NCBI RefSeq assembly: GCF_006716485.1
Contig: NZ_VFPD01000001.1
Coordinates: 396,760 to 460,759 of the forward strand
DNA: 64,000 nucleotides
From: Chryseobacterium aquifrigidense
Lineage (GTDB): Bacteria; Bacteroidota; Bacteroidia; Flavobacteriales; Weeksellaceae
Direction: 5' to 3'
Shown piece after piece: positions 33,274 through 42,256 of this stretch (position 1 is its first letter; the number at the start of each line of letters is the position of its first letter). Below the pieces are notes generated by a model. That model saw only the letters and a list, made by a program, of their open reading frames with translations, was not told the origin of the DNA and did not search any database. The position numbers were made by a program, and so were the translations under genes.

Positions 33274-34566
33274 TTATTTCACGATAAGCTTTTTCGTCTC
33301 CGATTGGCCACCGTAAGTAATTTTTACAAGATAATTTCCTGACGGAAGAGTAGAAAGATTCATATCCTGCTTGTAGAAACCTGCCTGATTAGCCAGTTCA
33401 GCTGAATATACCTTTTTCCCGGTAAGATCATACACTTCTACATTCCCTTTGTTGCCTGTTTTTTCCTTAACATCAAAAAGAACAGTTACTTTCTTATCCG
33501 CAGTAGTTGGGTTAGGATAAATACCAAAAGATGCTTTTTTTCCTACTTCAGTAATTCCTAAAGTTTCCGTAATCTTTTTGTATTTGAAATACATATTTCC
33601 TGTACTTGCCCCACCATTGGTCGTGAAGTACATTCTATAGTAATCATTTCCTTTTTTGACATAGTATACCACATCATTTTTTACGGTCCCGATCCCTTTC
33701 CATGAATGTCCTACGGTAGTAATAGTTGATGAGAAACTTGTACTGGCAGGAATAGAACTGGCTGCTGTCTGCTGTGTTTCCGGCTGTACCATGGCTACTT
33801 TTACATTTGGACTCTGGATAGCTCCGGAAAGCGGGTACATCTGCACTCCCATATAGAATGTGTAATATTTAGTAAATACAAAATCCCATGCTGTTCTGGA
33901 AGGCTCCAGACCCGGAACTTTTTCTCCGGTATCAAAAGAGAAATAATTGAAATAAGAATCATCTGTTCCGTTAGCAATAGTTCTTGTTTCCGTAGCTCCC
34001 CATGAAGTACCGTTCCATTTTGAGTATTTGAAAGTATATCCTGCAAAGGCATCTTCAATAGCAAACTTAATATAAGTTCCTGAAGCATATTTTAAAACAA
34101 AAATAGCCTTCCCCTGAATATGATGATTCACCGGGTTGTAAACACCCCATCCTGTTGATGGGATATTGGGGTTTGGAGAAGTCACGGGTCCCTGCTCGAA
34201 AGCTCCCTGGCTCCAGTCAGTGGTCTGATCCGGATTATAAAGAGGGGCTCCCCATGAAGATTCGTTGCTGATATTGATATTATCCCAGTCGGCTAGATTG
34301 GTTGATGCGGTGAATACTTCAATATCTTTAGCATCATTTACTCTTGATCCGAATGCGTAGTTTGAGTTTCTATAAAAAGCAATATCCCAGGTATTGGCTG
34401 GCTGAGAAACCATATTACCATCTGCAAGGTTCACAAACACACGGTTTTGATATCCGTTCCCCATTGTCATATTGACCTGTGAATATCCCAACGCGTCAGT
34501 CTGCGCCAAAACAGTCTGCTGAACAGACATTGCGAGTACTGAAGCCAATAATAGTTTTGTTTTCAT
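33274..34566 (-). CDS. HmuY-like heme-binding protein with T9SS sorting domain
   Basis: This 430-residue protein has a signal peptide (LLASVLAMSVQQTVLAQ). The body resembles HmuY: PANTWDIAFYRNSNYAFGSRVN near residue 56 and SRTAWDFVFTKYYTFYMG near residue 224. From about residue 345 there is a type A T9SS tail (FGIYPNPTTADKKVTV ... LSTLPSGNYLVKITYGG). HmuY proteins take heme from host proteins. A T9SS-sorted form would act at or beyond the cell surface. A lipoprotein HmuY-like paralogue lies at 37787. Its promoter lies in the duplicated 54-bp iron-type element at 34585. Confidence 0.82.
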   Translation of the reverse strand: MKTKLLLASVLAMSVQQTVLAQTDALGYSQVNMTMGNGYQNRVFVNLADGNMVSQPANTWDIAFYRNSNYAFGSRVNDAKDIEVFTASTNLADWDNINISNESSWGAPLYNPDQTTDWSQGAFEQGPVTSPNPNIPSTGWGVYNPVNHHIQGKAIFVLKYASGTYIKFAIEDAFAGYTFKYSKWNGTSWGATETRTIANGTDDSYFNYFSFDTGEKVPGLEPSRTAWDFVFTKYYTFYMGVQMYPLSGAIQSPNVKVAMVQPETQQTAASSIPASTSFSSTITTVGHSWKGIGTVKNDVVYYVKKGNDYYRMYFTTNGGASTGNMYFKYKKITETLGITEVGKKASFGIYPNPTTADKKVTVLFDVKEKTGNKGNVEVYDLTGKKVYSAELANQAGFYKQDMNLSTLPSGNYLVKITYGGQSETKKLIVK

Positions 34567-34584
34567 AATTTATTTTTTAAATCC

Positions 34585-34638
34585 TTATTTAGAATGATTC
34601 CACAAAAATATATAATTATTTTTAATCAGTCTAAATAA
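34585..34638 (-). promoter_or_regulatory. 54-bp iron-type promoter/operator, copy 1
   Basis: It differs from 35580-35633 at only 2 of 54 positions. Outer arms TTATTTAGA and TCTAAATAA form an inverted repeat; TTTAGAATGATTCCACA is an imperfect Fur-box-like dyad. On the minus strand it contains the -7 element TATTTTTG, so it drives the HmuY-like T9SS gene ending upstream at 34566. Confidence 0.65.
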
Positions 34639-34703
34639 AAACATGATTTTTATCGTGTTTTTATTTTAATCACACCGGAAAATGATAAAAATGAGAATAT
34701 AGA

Positions 34704-34733
34704 AAAGCCGGTAAGAATAGTCCCACCGGCTTT
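34704..34733 (-). terminator. Terminator of the 34763 gene
   Basis: 9-bp stem AAAGCCGGT/ACCGGCTTT, then TTTTCTATATT on the minus strand. Confidence 0.75.
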
Positions 34734-34762
34734 AATAAAGGCAAATAATAGTCTAATAAACC

Positions 34763-35569
34763 TTATTTTTTGATGAATTTGGACTGAATTGTTTTTCCTT
34801 CCGCAGTTTCAATGTTCATATAATAGACACCGGATTGAAGGGTGCTGATATCAAATCTTTGTCCGTTAAGCTTTCCTTCTGCTGCTTTCTGTCCTGCTGC
34901 AGAATAGATCTGAATGTTTTTAGGATCCTTTTTTACAATGAATTCTAATGCTGACTGATCAGAATTTAAAGCAAACCTGAAATTCTCTGTTGATTTATTG
35001 TTATCTGATACGCCCAAAGAAGCAGGCGTATTATACACTACATTATCTATCTGAATCGCTACGTGAGTAGCTGTGGGAGTGAATTTGAATACAATATATG
35101 ACCCTGTAGATGCCGGAATATTAACACTGATGTTCTGAACTGTACCAACAACCGATACATTAACAGGACTTCCTACAGGAACGAATGTTGACATATCTGC
35201 AGGGTTGGAGGCTACTCCTATCTGAATGCTTCCCGGTCCGGGAGATGGAGATACCAATGTAGTATCAAAAGTCAAAGTTTTATTTCCTGTTGGAGTTTCA
35301 ATCTGTGGGGTGATCAGGTACGAAGAACCTGTTGCATTGTTTCCTGCGTATGACTGAATGAATCTGTTAGAATCTCCTGCTACAATCATTCTTGGAGGTA
35401 CAGGAGGAAACTCACCGGTTAAGGGTGCAACGATGGCAGACCATCCAAATTGTGGGAAAGTGGTGTTCCCAGCTGTAAAATTGTTGAAATTTGCATTGAT
35501 GTTAGATACCTGAGCATTCGCCGTTAAGGCTGTAAACATCAGAGCTCCTAAAAGTAATTTTAATTTCAT
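34763..35569 (-). CDS. T9SS-sorted secreted protein, choice-of-anchor J-like
   Basis: This 268-residue protein has a signal peptide (LLGALMFTALTANAQ), a beta-sandwich body with the choice-of-anchor-J-like start (NFNNFTAGNTTFPQFGWSAI ... NRFIQSYAGNNATGSSYLITPQI), and a T9SS tail from about residue 195 (NIQIYSAAGQKAAEGKLNGQ, STLQSGVYYMNIE). It is divergently encoded from the heme receptor and shares its iron-type regulatory element. No catalytic motif is visible. Its role in heme or iron uptake is inferred from regulation and position. Confidence 0.78.
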   Translation of the reverse strand: MKLKLLLGALMFTALTANAQVSNINANFNNFTAGNTTFPQFGWSAIVAPLTGEFPPVPPRMIVAGDSNRFIQSYAGNNATGSSYLITPQIETPTGNKTLTFDTTLVSPSPGPGSIQIGVASNPADMSTFVPVGSPVNVSVVGTVQNISVNIPASTGSYIVFKFTPTATHVAIQIDNVVYNTPASLGVSDNNKSTENFRFALNSDQSALEFIVKKDPKNIQIYSAAGQKAAEGKLNGQRFDISTLQSGVYYMNIETAEGKTIQSKFIKK

Positions 35570-35579
35570 GAGATTATTT

Positions 35580-35633
35580 TTATTTAGAATTATTCCACAA
35601 AAATATATAATTATTTTTAATGAGTCTAAATAA
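35580..35633. promoter_or_regulatory. 54-bp iron-type promoter/operator, copy 2 (divergent)
   Basis: It holds the minus-strand -7 TATTTTTG for 34763-35569 and the upstream control region for the heme receptor on the plus strand. Half-sites TTATTTAGA (35580-35588) and TCTAAATAA (35625-35633) flank an AT-rich centre. Fur- or other iron-responsive control is inferred from the TTTAGAATnATTC pattern and the genes served. Confidence 0.65.
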
Positions 35634-35638
35634 AGTTT

Positions 35639-35646
35639 TATATTTG
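35639..35646 (+). promoter_or_regulatory. -7 element of the heme receptor operon
   Basis: TATATTFG is not present; the bases read TATATTTG, a perfect consensus, 18 bases before ATG 35665. Since it lies downstream of the in-frame ATG at 35620, that upstream start is excluded. Confidence 0.7.
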
Positions 35647-35664
35647 TCGAAAATTTGTACCCTT

Positions 35665-37770
35665 ATGAAGAAGAAAGTGCTTTCCGTTCTATCGTTATCC
35701 GTGGCCTTATGGGTAAATGCACAAGAAAAGGATTCTCTTAATCAAAAGAAAATTGAAGAAGTTGTTATTACAGGACAGTACATGCAACAGTCCATTAACA
35801 AATCGATATATAAGGTTGATGTAATTGATGCAGAGCAGATTAAAAATATGGCAGCTACAAATGTTGCCGAGGTTTTAAATCAGAGTCTTAACATACAGAT
35901 CACTCCGGATTCCCGTTCAGGAAATTCCACTGCCAAGATCATGGGACTTAATGGTGATTATGTAAAAATCCTTATAGACAATATTCCGGTAGTAGGGGAT
36001 ACAGGACTGGGAAGTAATATAGATCTTACTAAAATTACTTTAAGCAATATAGAAAGAATCGAAATTGTAAAAGGAAGTATGGGTGTTGAGTACGGAAATG
36101 GCGCTGTTGCCGGAGTCATCAACATTATTACAAAAAAGACCAGTACAAAAAAGATCAGTGTAAGAGGCTCACTGCAGGAAGAAACAGTGAGAGATAACTA
36201 CGATCTTAAGAAAAAAGGAAACGGAAGACATATCCAGAATCTGAATGTAGATTATAATATCAATAATGAATGGTTTGCAAGCATCAATTTCAATCATAAC
36301 CAGTTTATGGGCTTTGAAGGAGAAAGCAAAGGTTACAAATACTTCGGACAGGATAATAAAAGAGGATATGAATGGAATCCGAAAGATCAGTATGATGCCT
36401 CCGCATTGCTGAGATATACCAAAAACAAAACAACATTCTTTTACAAGCTGTCTTATCTGAATGAGAAATTCAACTTCTACAATCCGGAGGTTAACAGAAA
36501 TCCTCTTAATGATGGGTTGGGTGGAGTTGCCTATGAAAGTAGAGACAAAAGATACAATACCGATCGTTGGGTTCACCAATTCAATATTCAGACTAATCTG
36601 GGGCATATCCGATATATGGGAGATTTCTCTTATCAGAACCAGGACAGAAAATATTACGACTACAATTACGATATTCCCAACAGAACCATAAAAAGCCGCC
36701 AGGACGAAAAATCATATTATAAAACAGACGTTATCTATTCAAGAGGGATGTTCAGCAACTTCCTGGATAGTAAAGTTTTTGATTTTCAGTTAGGGTATGA
36801 GTTAGACTATACCAATGGTTATGCCGCTCTGATTGCCGGAGATTTCTTTGGCGAAGCGGTAAAAAGAAAGATTTTTACCTATTCCAATTTCCTTTCTGCT
36901 GAATGGAATGTGTCAGACAAATTCTCTTTAAGACCGGGAGTAAGATTATCTCTTAGTGAGAACTTCAGCAATCAATACAATTACTCTTTATCCTCAAGAT
37001 ATAAAACTTCTGAGAATTCAAACCTTAGAGCCGTTGTAGGATCGGCCAACCGTTATCCTAAATATGAAGAACTGTACACCTATTTTGTAAATATCAATCA
37101 TGATGTGCAGGGGAATCCTGATTTGAACCCGGAAAAAGGATTCTCTGCAGGACTTTTCTGGAACCAGAATTTTGCTGTAGACAATGATTGGAAGATCGCT
37201 TATGGAGTAGATGCACTATATCTGGATGTACGTGACAGGATTGAAATGGTGATGGTAAAAGAGCCTTCAACCTACAAATACATGAATATCAATAAATTTA
37301 AAAATCTATTGGTTTCTGCGAATGTTGATTTTAGAAAGGATCAGTTTGCTCTGTCTTTAAGAGGATCCGTAAGCGGAACATCGGTATCGATGATTGATTT
37401 AAAATCCTCTTCCCCTACAGATTTCCAGTATCTGGTGCAGGCAGGAGCTTCAGCAACCTATAAACTGAAAAGTACCGATACAAATTTTGCTCTTTATTAC
37501 AAGTTCACAGGTCCGGACAGACTTTATGTATCCGATGGGGCAAATGACTTCCGCCTTGGAAAAATAGATAGTTTCCATATGATGGATTTTATTGTAAGCC
37601 AGCCTTTCTGGAACAAGCATTTTGAAATTTCAGCCGGGGTGAAAAATATATTCGATGTAACAAGATTAAACTCTACAGCAGTAGCAGGATCAGCCCATAC
37701 CGCTGCAAACGGGTTTGTTAATTTATATTATGGCAGAAGCTATTTTGCCCGATTAATGTTTCAATTTTAA
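35665..37770 (+). CDS. TonB-dependent heme receptor (HmuR-like)
   Basis: This 701-residue outer-membrane receptor has a signal peptide (VLSVLSLSVALWVNAQ), then a TonB-box-like KIEEVVITGQYM, a plug domain (residues about 40-155, with SNIERIEIVKGSMGVEYGNGAVAGVINIITKK), and a 22-strand-type barrel ending in YYGRSYFARLMFQF. Receptors next to HmuY and heme ABC genes take up heme. It is the first gene of a seven-gene operon. I chose ATG 35665, as this gives a proper signal peptide and the promoter lies upstream of it. Confidence 0.92.
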   Translation: MKKKVLSVLSLSVALWVNAQEKDSLNQKKIEEVVITGQYMQQSINKSIYKVDVIDAEQIKNMAATNVAEVLNQSLNIQITPDSRSGNSTAKIMGLNGDYVKILIDNIPVVGDTGLGSNIDLTKITLSNIERIEIVKGSMGVEYGNGAVAGVINIITKKTSTKKISVRGSLQEETVRDNYDLKKKGNGRHIQNLNVDYNINNEWFASINFNHNQFMGFEGESKGYKYFGQDNKRGYEWNPKDQYDASALLRYTKNKTTFFYKLSYLNEKFNFYNPEVNRNPLNDGLGGVAYESRDKRYNTDRWVHQFNIQTNLGHIRYMGDFSYQNQDRKYYDYNYDIPNRTIKSRQDEKSYYKTDVIYSRGMFSNFLDSKVFDFQLGYELDYTNGYAALIAGDFFGEAVKRKIFTYSNFLSAEWNVSDKFSLRPGVRLSLSENFSNQYNYSLSSRYKTSENSNLRAVVGSANRYPKYEELYTYFVNINHDVQGNPDLNPEKGFSAGLFWNQNFAVDNDWKIAYGVDALYLDVRDRIEMVMVKEPSTYKYMNINKFKNLLVSANVDFRKDQFALSLRGSVSGTSVSMIDLKSSSPTDFQYLVQAGASATYKLKSTDTNFALYYKFTGPDRLYVSDGANDFRLGKIDSFHMMDFIVSQPFWNKHFEISAGVKNIFDVTRLNSTAVAGSAHTAANGFVNLYYGRSYFARLMFQF

Positions 37771-37786
37771 ATAATAAGTTACGATT

Positions 37787-38902
37787 ATGAAGTATCTAAA
37801 AATATTGTCTGTTCTTTCTGTCATGGCTGCTACACAGTCTTGTCTTTCAGCAGACGAAGATCCGGTTCCGGTTCCTCCTATGACAGGATCTGAAGTCAGT
37901 GTGCAAATTGGCGGCCCTACAGAACCTAATCAGGTTTGGATCGACCTGAGTGACTACACCAATCAGGCGGTTAATAGCAGAACAGACTGGGATCTTGGTT
38001 TTTATAGCGGCGATGCCTACAGAGTGATTATGAACGGATCTCTTGCCATGACGGTGATTAAAATACCGAATGCTTCAGACATCAGTAAAGTAAAAGAAGC
38101 TGATATTTCAAGTCTGAAAGACATTGCTCAGGTAGGAACATTTGATGCTGCCAACATGCAATATGTTGACAATCCGAACGGAGACTTCCTGAATCAGACT
38201 TCAGGAATTGATGCCATCAAAGAAAATGATGCTGATAACCCTGTATATCTGATCAATCTGGGAAGAGAAATACCTTCTGCTGCCAATATCGGAGCTGGTT
38301 CGGTTTCATTGTCCGGTGATCCGAGAGGATGGAAAAAAATTCAGATCCTGAGAGCTCAGAATGGATATAAATTACGTTACGCTGACGTGAATGCAACAGA
38401 AGCAGATATCAAAGAATATATCATTACCAAAGATACCGAATACAACTTCTCATTCTTCAACCTGAAAACAGGAACTCCGGTAAAAATTCAGCCTAAGAAG
38501 AAAAAATGGGATCTTGTCTTCACAACATTTACCAATGAAGTATTCATGGGACCTGCAGCCAGTGCGGGAAGCTATTTTTATGCAGATTTTGTAGCAACCA
38601 ATAGCCTTAATGGTGTGGGAGCTTATCAAGTAAGTGTTACAGGAAGTCTTGATGCAGCTTACAGTGCATTTAAACTAAAAGATGTGGAACCTGCAAAATT
38701 TGTTTTCAATGACCAGCGTGCGATCGGAGATAAATGGAGAACCACTACCGGTACAGCATCCAATCCTGTTCCTTTTGTGTATGCAGACCGTTTCTTTGTA
38801 TTGAAAGATGCCGAAGGCTTTTATTTCAAACTGAGATTCAATACGATGAAAAATACAAAAGGAGAAAGAGGGTACACCAATTTTGAATTCGAACCTTTAT
38901 AA
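37787..38902 (+). CDS. HmuY-like heme-binding lipoprotein
   Basis: This 371-residue lipoprotein has Cys19 in VMAATQSCLS. The body has the HmuY-type phrases NSRTDWDLGFYSGDAYRVIMNGS (residues 64-86) and KKKWDLVFTTFTNEVFMGP (about residues 240-260). It starts 16 bases after the receptor. In Porphyromonas the HmuY lipoprotein hands heme to HmuR; the same division of labour is likely. The T9SS-sorted relative at 33274 could act ahead of it. Confidence 0.85.
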   Translation: MKYLKILSVLSVMAATQSCLSADEDPVPVPPMTGSEVSVQIGGPTEPNQVWIDLSDYTNQAVNSRTDWDLGFYSGDAYRVIMNGSLAMTVIKIPNASDISKVKEADISSLKDIAQVGTFDAANMQYVDNPNGDFLNQTSGIDAIKENDADNPVYLINLGREIPSAANIGAGSVSLSGDPRGWKKIQILRAQNGYKLRYADVNATEADIKEYIITKDTEYNFSFFNLKTGTPVKIQPKKKKWDLVFTTFTNEVFMGPAASAGSYFYADFVATNSLNGVGAYQVSVTGSLDAAYSAFKLKDVEPAKFVFNDQRAIGDKWRTTTGTASNPVPFVYADRFFVLKDAEGFYFKLRFNTMKNTKGERGYTNFEFEPL

Positions 38903-38923
38903 ATAATCAAATAATAGTATATC

Positions 38924-39802
38924 ATGAAAAAATTCATCCTTGCAGCTTCTGTTCTTGTAGCAGTATATTCTTGCAAAAAAGCAGAAGCAGGAGCAAAAGA
39001 AAATACCACAGAAGCTACTTCTGAAGCACCAAAAACCAGCAATAAAATAGTAACACTAAACGGAGGAATTACTGAAATCGTAGCTGCCTTAGGCCACGAA
39101 AAGGAAATCGTAGGAACTGATGTTACCAGTACTTATCCTGCCTCTTTAAAAGCTACAGCTAAAGATTTGGGACACATGAGATCAATGACGATTGAGCCAA
39201 TCATGGCTGTAAATCCTACCTTGATTCTTGCTTCTGATAAAGATATCAATCCTGAATTAATGGGGAAAATCAAATCTTCAGGGATTCAAACTGAAGTTTT
39301 CAAACAGGAATACACCGTTGAAGGAACTAAAAAACTGATCGAGCAGGTAGCAAAAGCGATTGGAAATACAGACTATCAGAAATTAAATGATAAAATTGAT
39401 GCTGATCTGAAACAGGTACAGCCTATTGCTAAAAAACCAAAAGTATTGTTCATCTACGCAAGAGGAAACATGCTGATGGTAAGTGGTAAAAATACTCCAA
39501 TGGCTTCATTGATTACCCTTGCTGGTGGAGAAAATGCAGTAACGGATTTTGAAGATTTCAAGCCATTGACACCGGAAGCCGTTGTAAAAGCTAATCCTGA
39601 TGTACTATTCTTCTTCGAAACTGGTTTACAGGGCGCAGGAGGAAATGAAGGAGCGCTAAAAATGCCGGGAGTATCTCAGACCAATGCCGGTAAAAACAAG
39701 AAAATCATTGCAATGGACGGAGGTTTAGTATCAGGTTTTGGACCGAGAGTAGGAGAAGCAGCAGTAGGATTAAACAAACTTTTAATTGAAAGCACAAAGT
39801 AA
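38924..39802 (+). CDS. hmuT: Heme ABC transporter substrate-binding lipoprotein
   Basis: This 292-residue periplasmic binding protein has a lipoprotein Cys17 (VAVYSCKK) and a Btuf-like two-lobe fold: IVTLNGGITEIVAALGHEKEIVGTDVTSTYP, then LGHMRSMTIEPIMAVNPTLILA. This matches HmuT/ShuT-type heme binders. It follows the HmuY-like gene by 21 bases and overlaps hmuU by 17 bases. Confidence 0.9.
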   Translation: MKKFILAASVLVAVYSCKKAEAGAKENTTEATSEAPKTSNKIVTLNGGITEIVAALGHEKEIVGTDVTSTYPASLKATAKDLGHMRSMTIEPIMAVNPTLILASDKDINPELMGKIKSSGIQTEVFKQEYTVEGTKKLIEQVAKAIGNTDYQKLNDKIDADLKQVQPIAKKPKVLFIYARGNMLMVSGKNTPMASLITLAGGENAVTDFEDFKPLTPEAVVKANPDVLFFFETGLQGAGGNEGALKMPGVSQTNAGKNKKIIAMDGGLVSGFGPRVGEAAVGLNKLLIESTK

Positions 39803-40826
39803 ACTATACTTTTATCTTATCATAAGTGCGGTACTGCTTGTCATTATAGCAGTACTGTCACTTAATACAGGAGTTTATGATTTCGGAGAAAACTCTCCGT
39901 TCAGGGCACTGTGGCAATTTGTAAAAGGAGATCCCGGTTTATCGCTGAGTGATAAATATGTGATTTGGGACGTAAGAGCAGCCAGAATTATTATGGCCAT
40001 TTTAGTAGGAAGTATGTTGTCGGTTTCCGGGACAAGTCTTCAGGGGCTTTTCAAGAATCCTCTGGCAACAGGAGATTTAATAGGACTTACATCAGGAGCA
40101 ACGTTGCTGGCAGCCATTGCGATTGTTTTAGGAGGACATTTCAAAGAATATCTTCCTGAAGCTGTACAATTTTCACTGGTAGGAATAGCCGCTTTTATAG
40201 GTTCTTTTCTATCAATGATGTTGGTCTATAGAATTTCAACAAGCGGAGGAAAAACAAATGTGGTGATGATGCTGCTTACCGGAGTTGCCATAACGGCTAT
40301 CGGATTTTCGATTACCGGATTTTTGATCTATATCTCAAAAGATGAACAGCTTAGAGATCTTACTTTCTGGAACTTAGGAAGTCTGGCAGCCGCAACATGG
40401 ACGAAGAATATCATCCTGACCGTTGTAGCGGTCATTGCTTACATTATTTTACTTCCAAAAGGAAAAGCTTTGAATGCAATGATGCTGGGAGAGAAAGATG
40501 CTCAGCATTTGGGAATTAATGTGGAAAGACTGAAAAAGCAGATTATTATTATCGTAGCTTTAATGGTGGGTAGCTGCGTGGCATTCTCAGGAACCATTGG
40601 TTTTGTAGGTCTTATTGTACCTTATATTTTAAGGCTTTTATTCAAATCCAATTATACGTTTATTTTGCCATTATCGGCAATGTGCGGAAGCATTTTGTTA
40701 TTAACGGCAGATACCTTCAGCAGAAGTATTGTAGCACCGTCGGAACTGCCGATCGGGATTTTAACAGCCTTAATGGGAGGCCCTATTTTTATCGCTATTT
40801 TGGTTAAATTTAAAAAATCACTGTAA
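39786..40826 (+). CDS. hmuU: Heme ABC transporter permease (FecCD family)
   Basis: This 346-residue permease has about ten membrane segments. FecCD motifs include RAARIIMAILVGSMLSVSGTSLQGLFKNPLA, TSGATLLAAIAIVL and CVAFSGTIGFVGLIVPYILRLL. The start is a TTG (39786) 17 bases inside hmuT; no usable ATG exists before the first membrane segment, so the TTG start is the best fit. Its stop overlaps the hmuV start by one base (TAATG). Confidence 0.92.
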   Translation: MKAQSKLYFYLIISAVLLVIIAVLSLNTGVYDFGENSPFRALWQFVKGDPGLSLSDKYVIWDVRAARIIMAILVGSMLSVSGTSLQGLFKNPLATGDLIGLTSGATLLAAIAIVLGGHFKEYLPEAVQFSLVGIAAFIGSFLSMMLVYRISTSGGKTNVVMMLLTGVAITAIGFSITGFLIYISKDEQLRDLTFWNLGSLAAATWTKNIILTVVAVIAYIILLPKGKALNAMMLGEKDAQHLGINVERLKKQIIIIVALMVGSCVAFSGTIGFVGLIVPYILRLLFKSNYTFILPLSAMCGSILLLTADTFSRSIVAPSELPIGILTALMGGPIFIAILVKFKKSL

Positions 40827-41599
40827 TGATCAAGGCACACCAGATTAATTATAAACATAAAGAATTCAGAATTCTGGATGGGGTAGATGTCTCTCTGGAA
40901 TACGGTGAATTTCTGGCCATTGTGGGACCGAACGGAGCAGGGAAATCAAGTCTTCTGAGCGTACTGGCAGATGAAGTGAAATCCGGAAGTAACAAAGTCT
41001 TGTTTAAAGATAAACCTATCAGAGATTGGAATATCACAGAACTTTCAAAACACAAAGCAAAGTTCTCACAGCATAACAGTAACGATATTCCGCTTGAGGT
41101 AAAAGATGTGATCATGATGGGAAGGTATCCTTATTTCGATGCCCAGCCCGGAAAAGAAGATCTTGAAGCTATGAATATGATGATGTATGAAACGGATATT
41201 TTTCATCTGAAAGAAAGAGAATACAATACCCTTTCAGGAGGAGAAAAGCAGCGTGTACACCTATCAAGAGTAATGGCTCAGCTTGAAAATGATATCGCCC
41301 ACAAACTGGTTTTTCTGGACGAACCATTGAATAATTTAGATATAAAACATCAGTACAAAGCACTGGAAATTATCAAAAATTTCACCAAAAAAGCCAACAG
41401 TGCCATTGTAGTTTTGCATGATCTGAACCTTGCTGCACAGTTTGCAGATAAGATTTTATTAATGAAATCAGGACAGGTTTCCGCCTATGGATCCCCACAG
41501 GAAGTTTTTACTGAAGAAAATATCAGCCATGCTTATAATTTTCCCTGTACCATCTGCGGACACCCTATTACCAATAACCCAATGATCATTTTTGGATAA
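40826..41599 (+). CDS. hmuV: Heme ABC transporter ATP-binding protein
   Basis: This 257-residue ATPase has Walker A GPNGAGKSSLL (residues 34-44), signature LSGGEKQRVHLSR, Walker B LVFLDEPLNNLD and the H-loop His in VVLHDLNLA. The C-terminal phrase NFPCTICGHPITNNPMIIFG contains a CxxC that is usual for this lineage's heme ATPases. It couples ATP hydrolysis to heme import with HmuT and HmuU. The start overlaps the hmuU stop. Confidence 0.93.
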   Translation: MIKAHQINYKHKEFRILDGVDVSLEYGEFLAIVGPNGAGKSSLLSVLADEVKSGSNKVLFKDKPIRDWNITELSKHKAKFSQHNSNDIPLEVKDVIMMGRYPYFDAQPGKEDLEAMNMMMYETDIFHLKEREYNTLSGGEKQRVHLSRVMAQLENDIAHKLVFLDEPLNNLDIKHQYKALEIIKNFTKKANSAIVVLHDLNLAAQFADKILLMKSGQVSAYGSPQEVFTEENISHAYNFPCTICGHPITNNPMIIFG

Positions 41600-41601
41600 C
41601 C

Positions 41602-42252
41602 ATGGAAAAAGACGAACTCAAAATCCTCGCACAGAATCTTGCCAATCCTCAGGGGGAAAAAGGCATCGAGATCGGTGAAATGATGAATGCTACTAACATC
41701 AGCATGACGTTAGAAAGCATCAAAACACTTGTGATAGATGACGGCCAGCAAATCCTTGAAATAGGACACGGGAATGCCGCACACCTGAAAAGTATAATGA
41801 GTCTTGCCAAAAATCTCAGATACACAGGAATTGATATTTCTGAAACCATGCACAAAGAAGCCAAAAGGCTCAACAAAGAATTTGAAAGCGAAGCAGATTT
41901 TGTTCTCTATGAAGGTAAAAAACTGCCATTTCAGGACGAATCTTTTGATAAAATATTTACCGTAAACACAGTCTATTTCTGGGAAAATCCGATTGAATTT
42001 TTAAACGAAATCTACAGGGTTTTGAAAGATGATGGAACATTCGTTCTTACATTCGGACAAAGAGAGTTCATGGAAAAACTACCGTTTACGGAATATGATT
42101 TTACGTTGTACAGCAACAGCGAAATGGAAGAACTGATCTCTAAAAGCCATTTTAAAAGAATGAAAACTTCTGAAAAAGAAGAAGAAATAAAAAGTAAAAC
42201 AGGAAACGAAACCATACAAAGAATTTATACAATTTTAACCATAAAAAAGTAA
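41602..42252 (+). CDS. SAM-dependent methyltransferase of the heme operon
   Basis: This 216-residue class I methyltransferase has motif I ILEIGHGNAAHLKSI (about residues 50-64), TGIDISETMHKEAKR, and FDKIFTVNTVYFWENPIEFLNEIYRVLKDDG. It is cytoplasmic. It starts 2 bases after hmuV and ends 4 bases before hmuS, deep inside the heme operon. Small-molecule methyltransferases of this UbiE-like type vary widely in substrate. A heme- or porphyrin-related role is inferred only from position. Confidence 0.85.
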   Translation: MEKDELKILAQNLANPQGEKGIEIGEMMNATNISMTLESIKTLVIDDGQQILEIGHGNAAHLKSIMSLAKNLRYTGIDISETMHKEAKRLNKEFESEADFVLYEGKKLPFQDESFDKIFTVNTVYFWENPIEFLNEIYRVLKDDGTFVLTFGQREFMEKLPFTEYDFTLYSNSEMEELISKSHFKRMKTSEKEEEIKSKTGNETIQRIYTILTIKK

Positions 42253-42256
42253 AGTA

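Noticed and set aside
35620..35664. Upstream start for the heme receptor
   Set aside because: The promoter -7 element lies downstream of it and the signal peptide begins at 35665.
36169..36606. 145-codon ORF antisense to the heme receptor
   Set aside because: It is a shadow ORF of the barrel region; hydrophobic, without family features.
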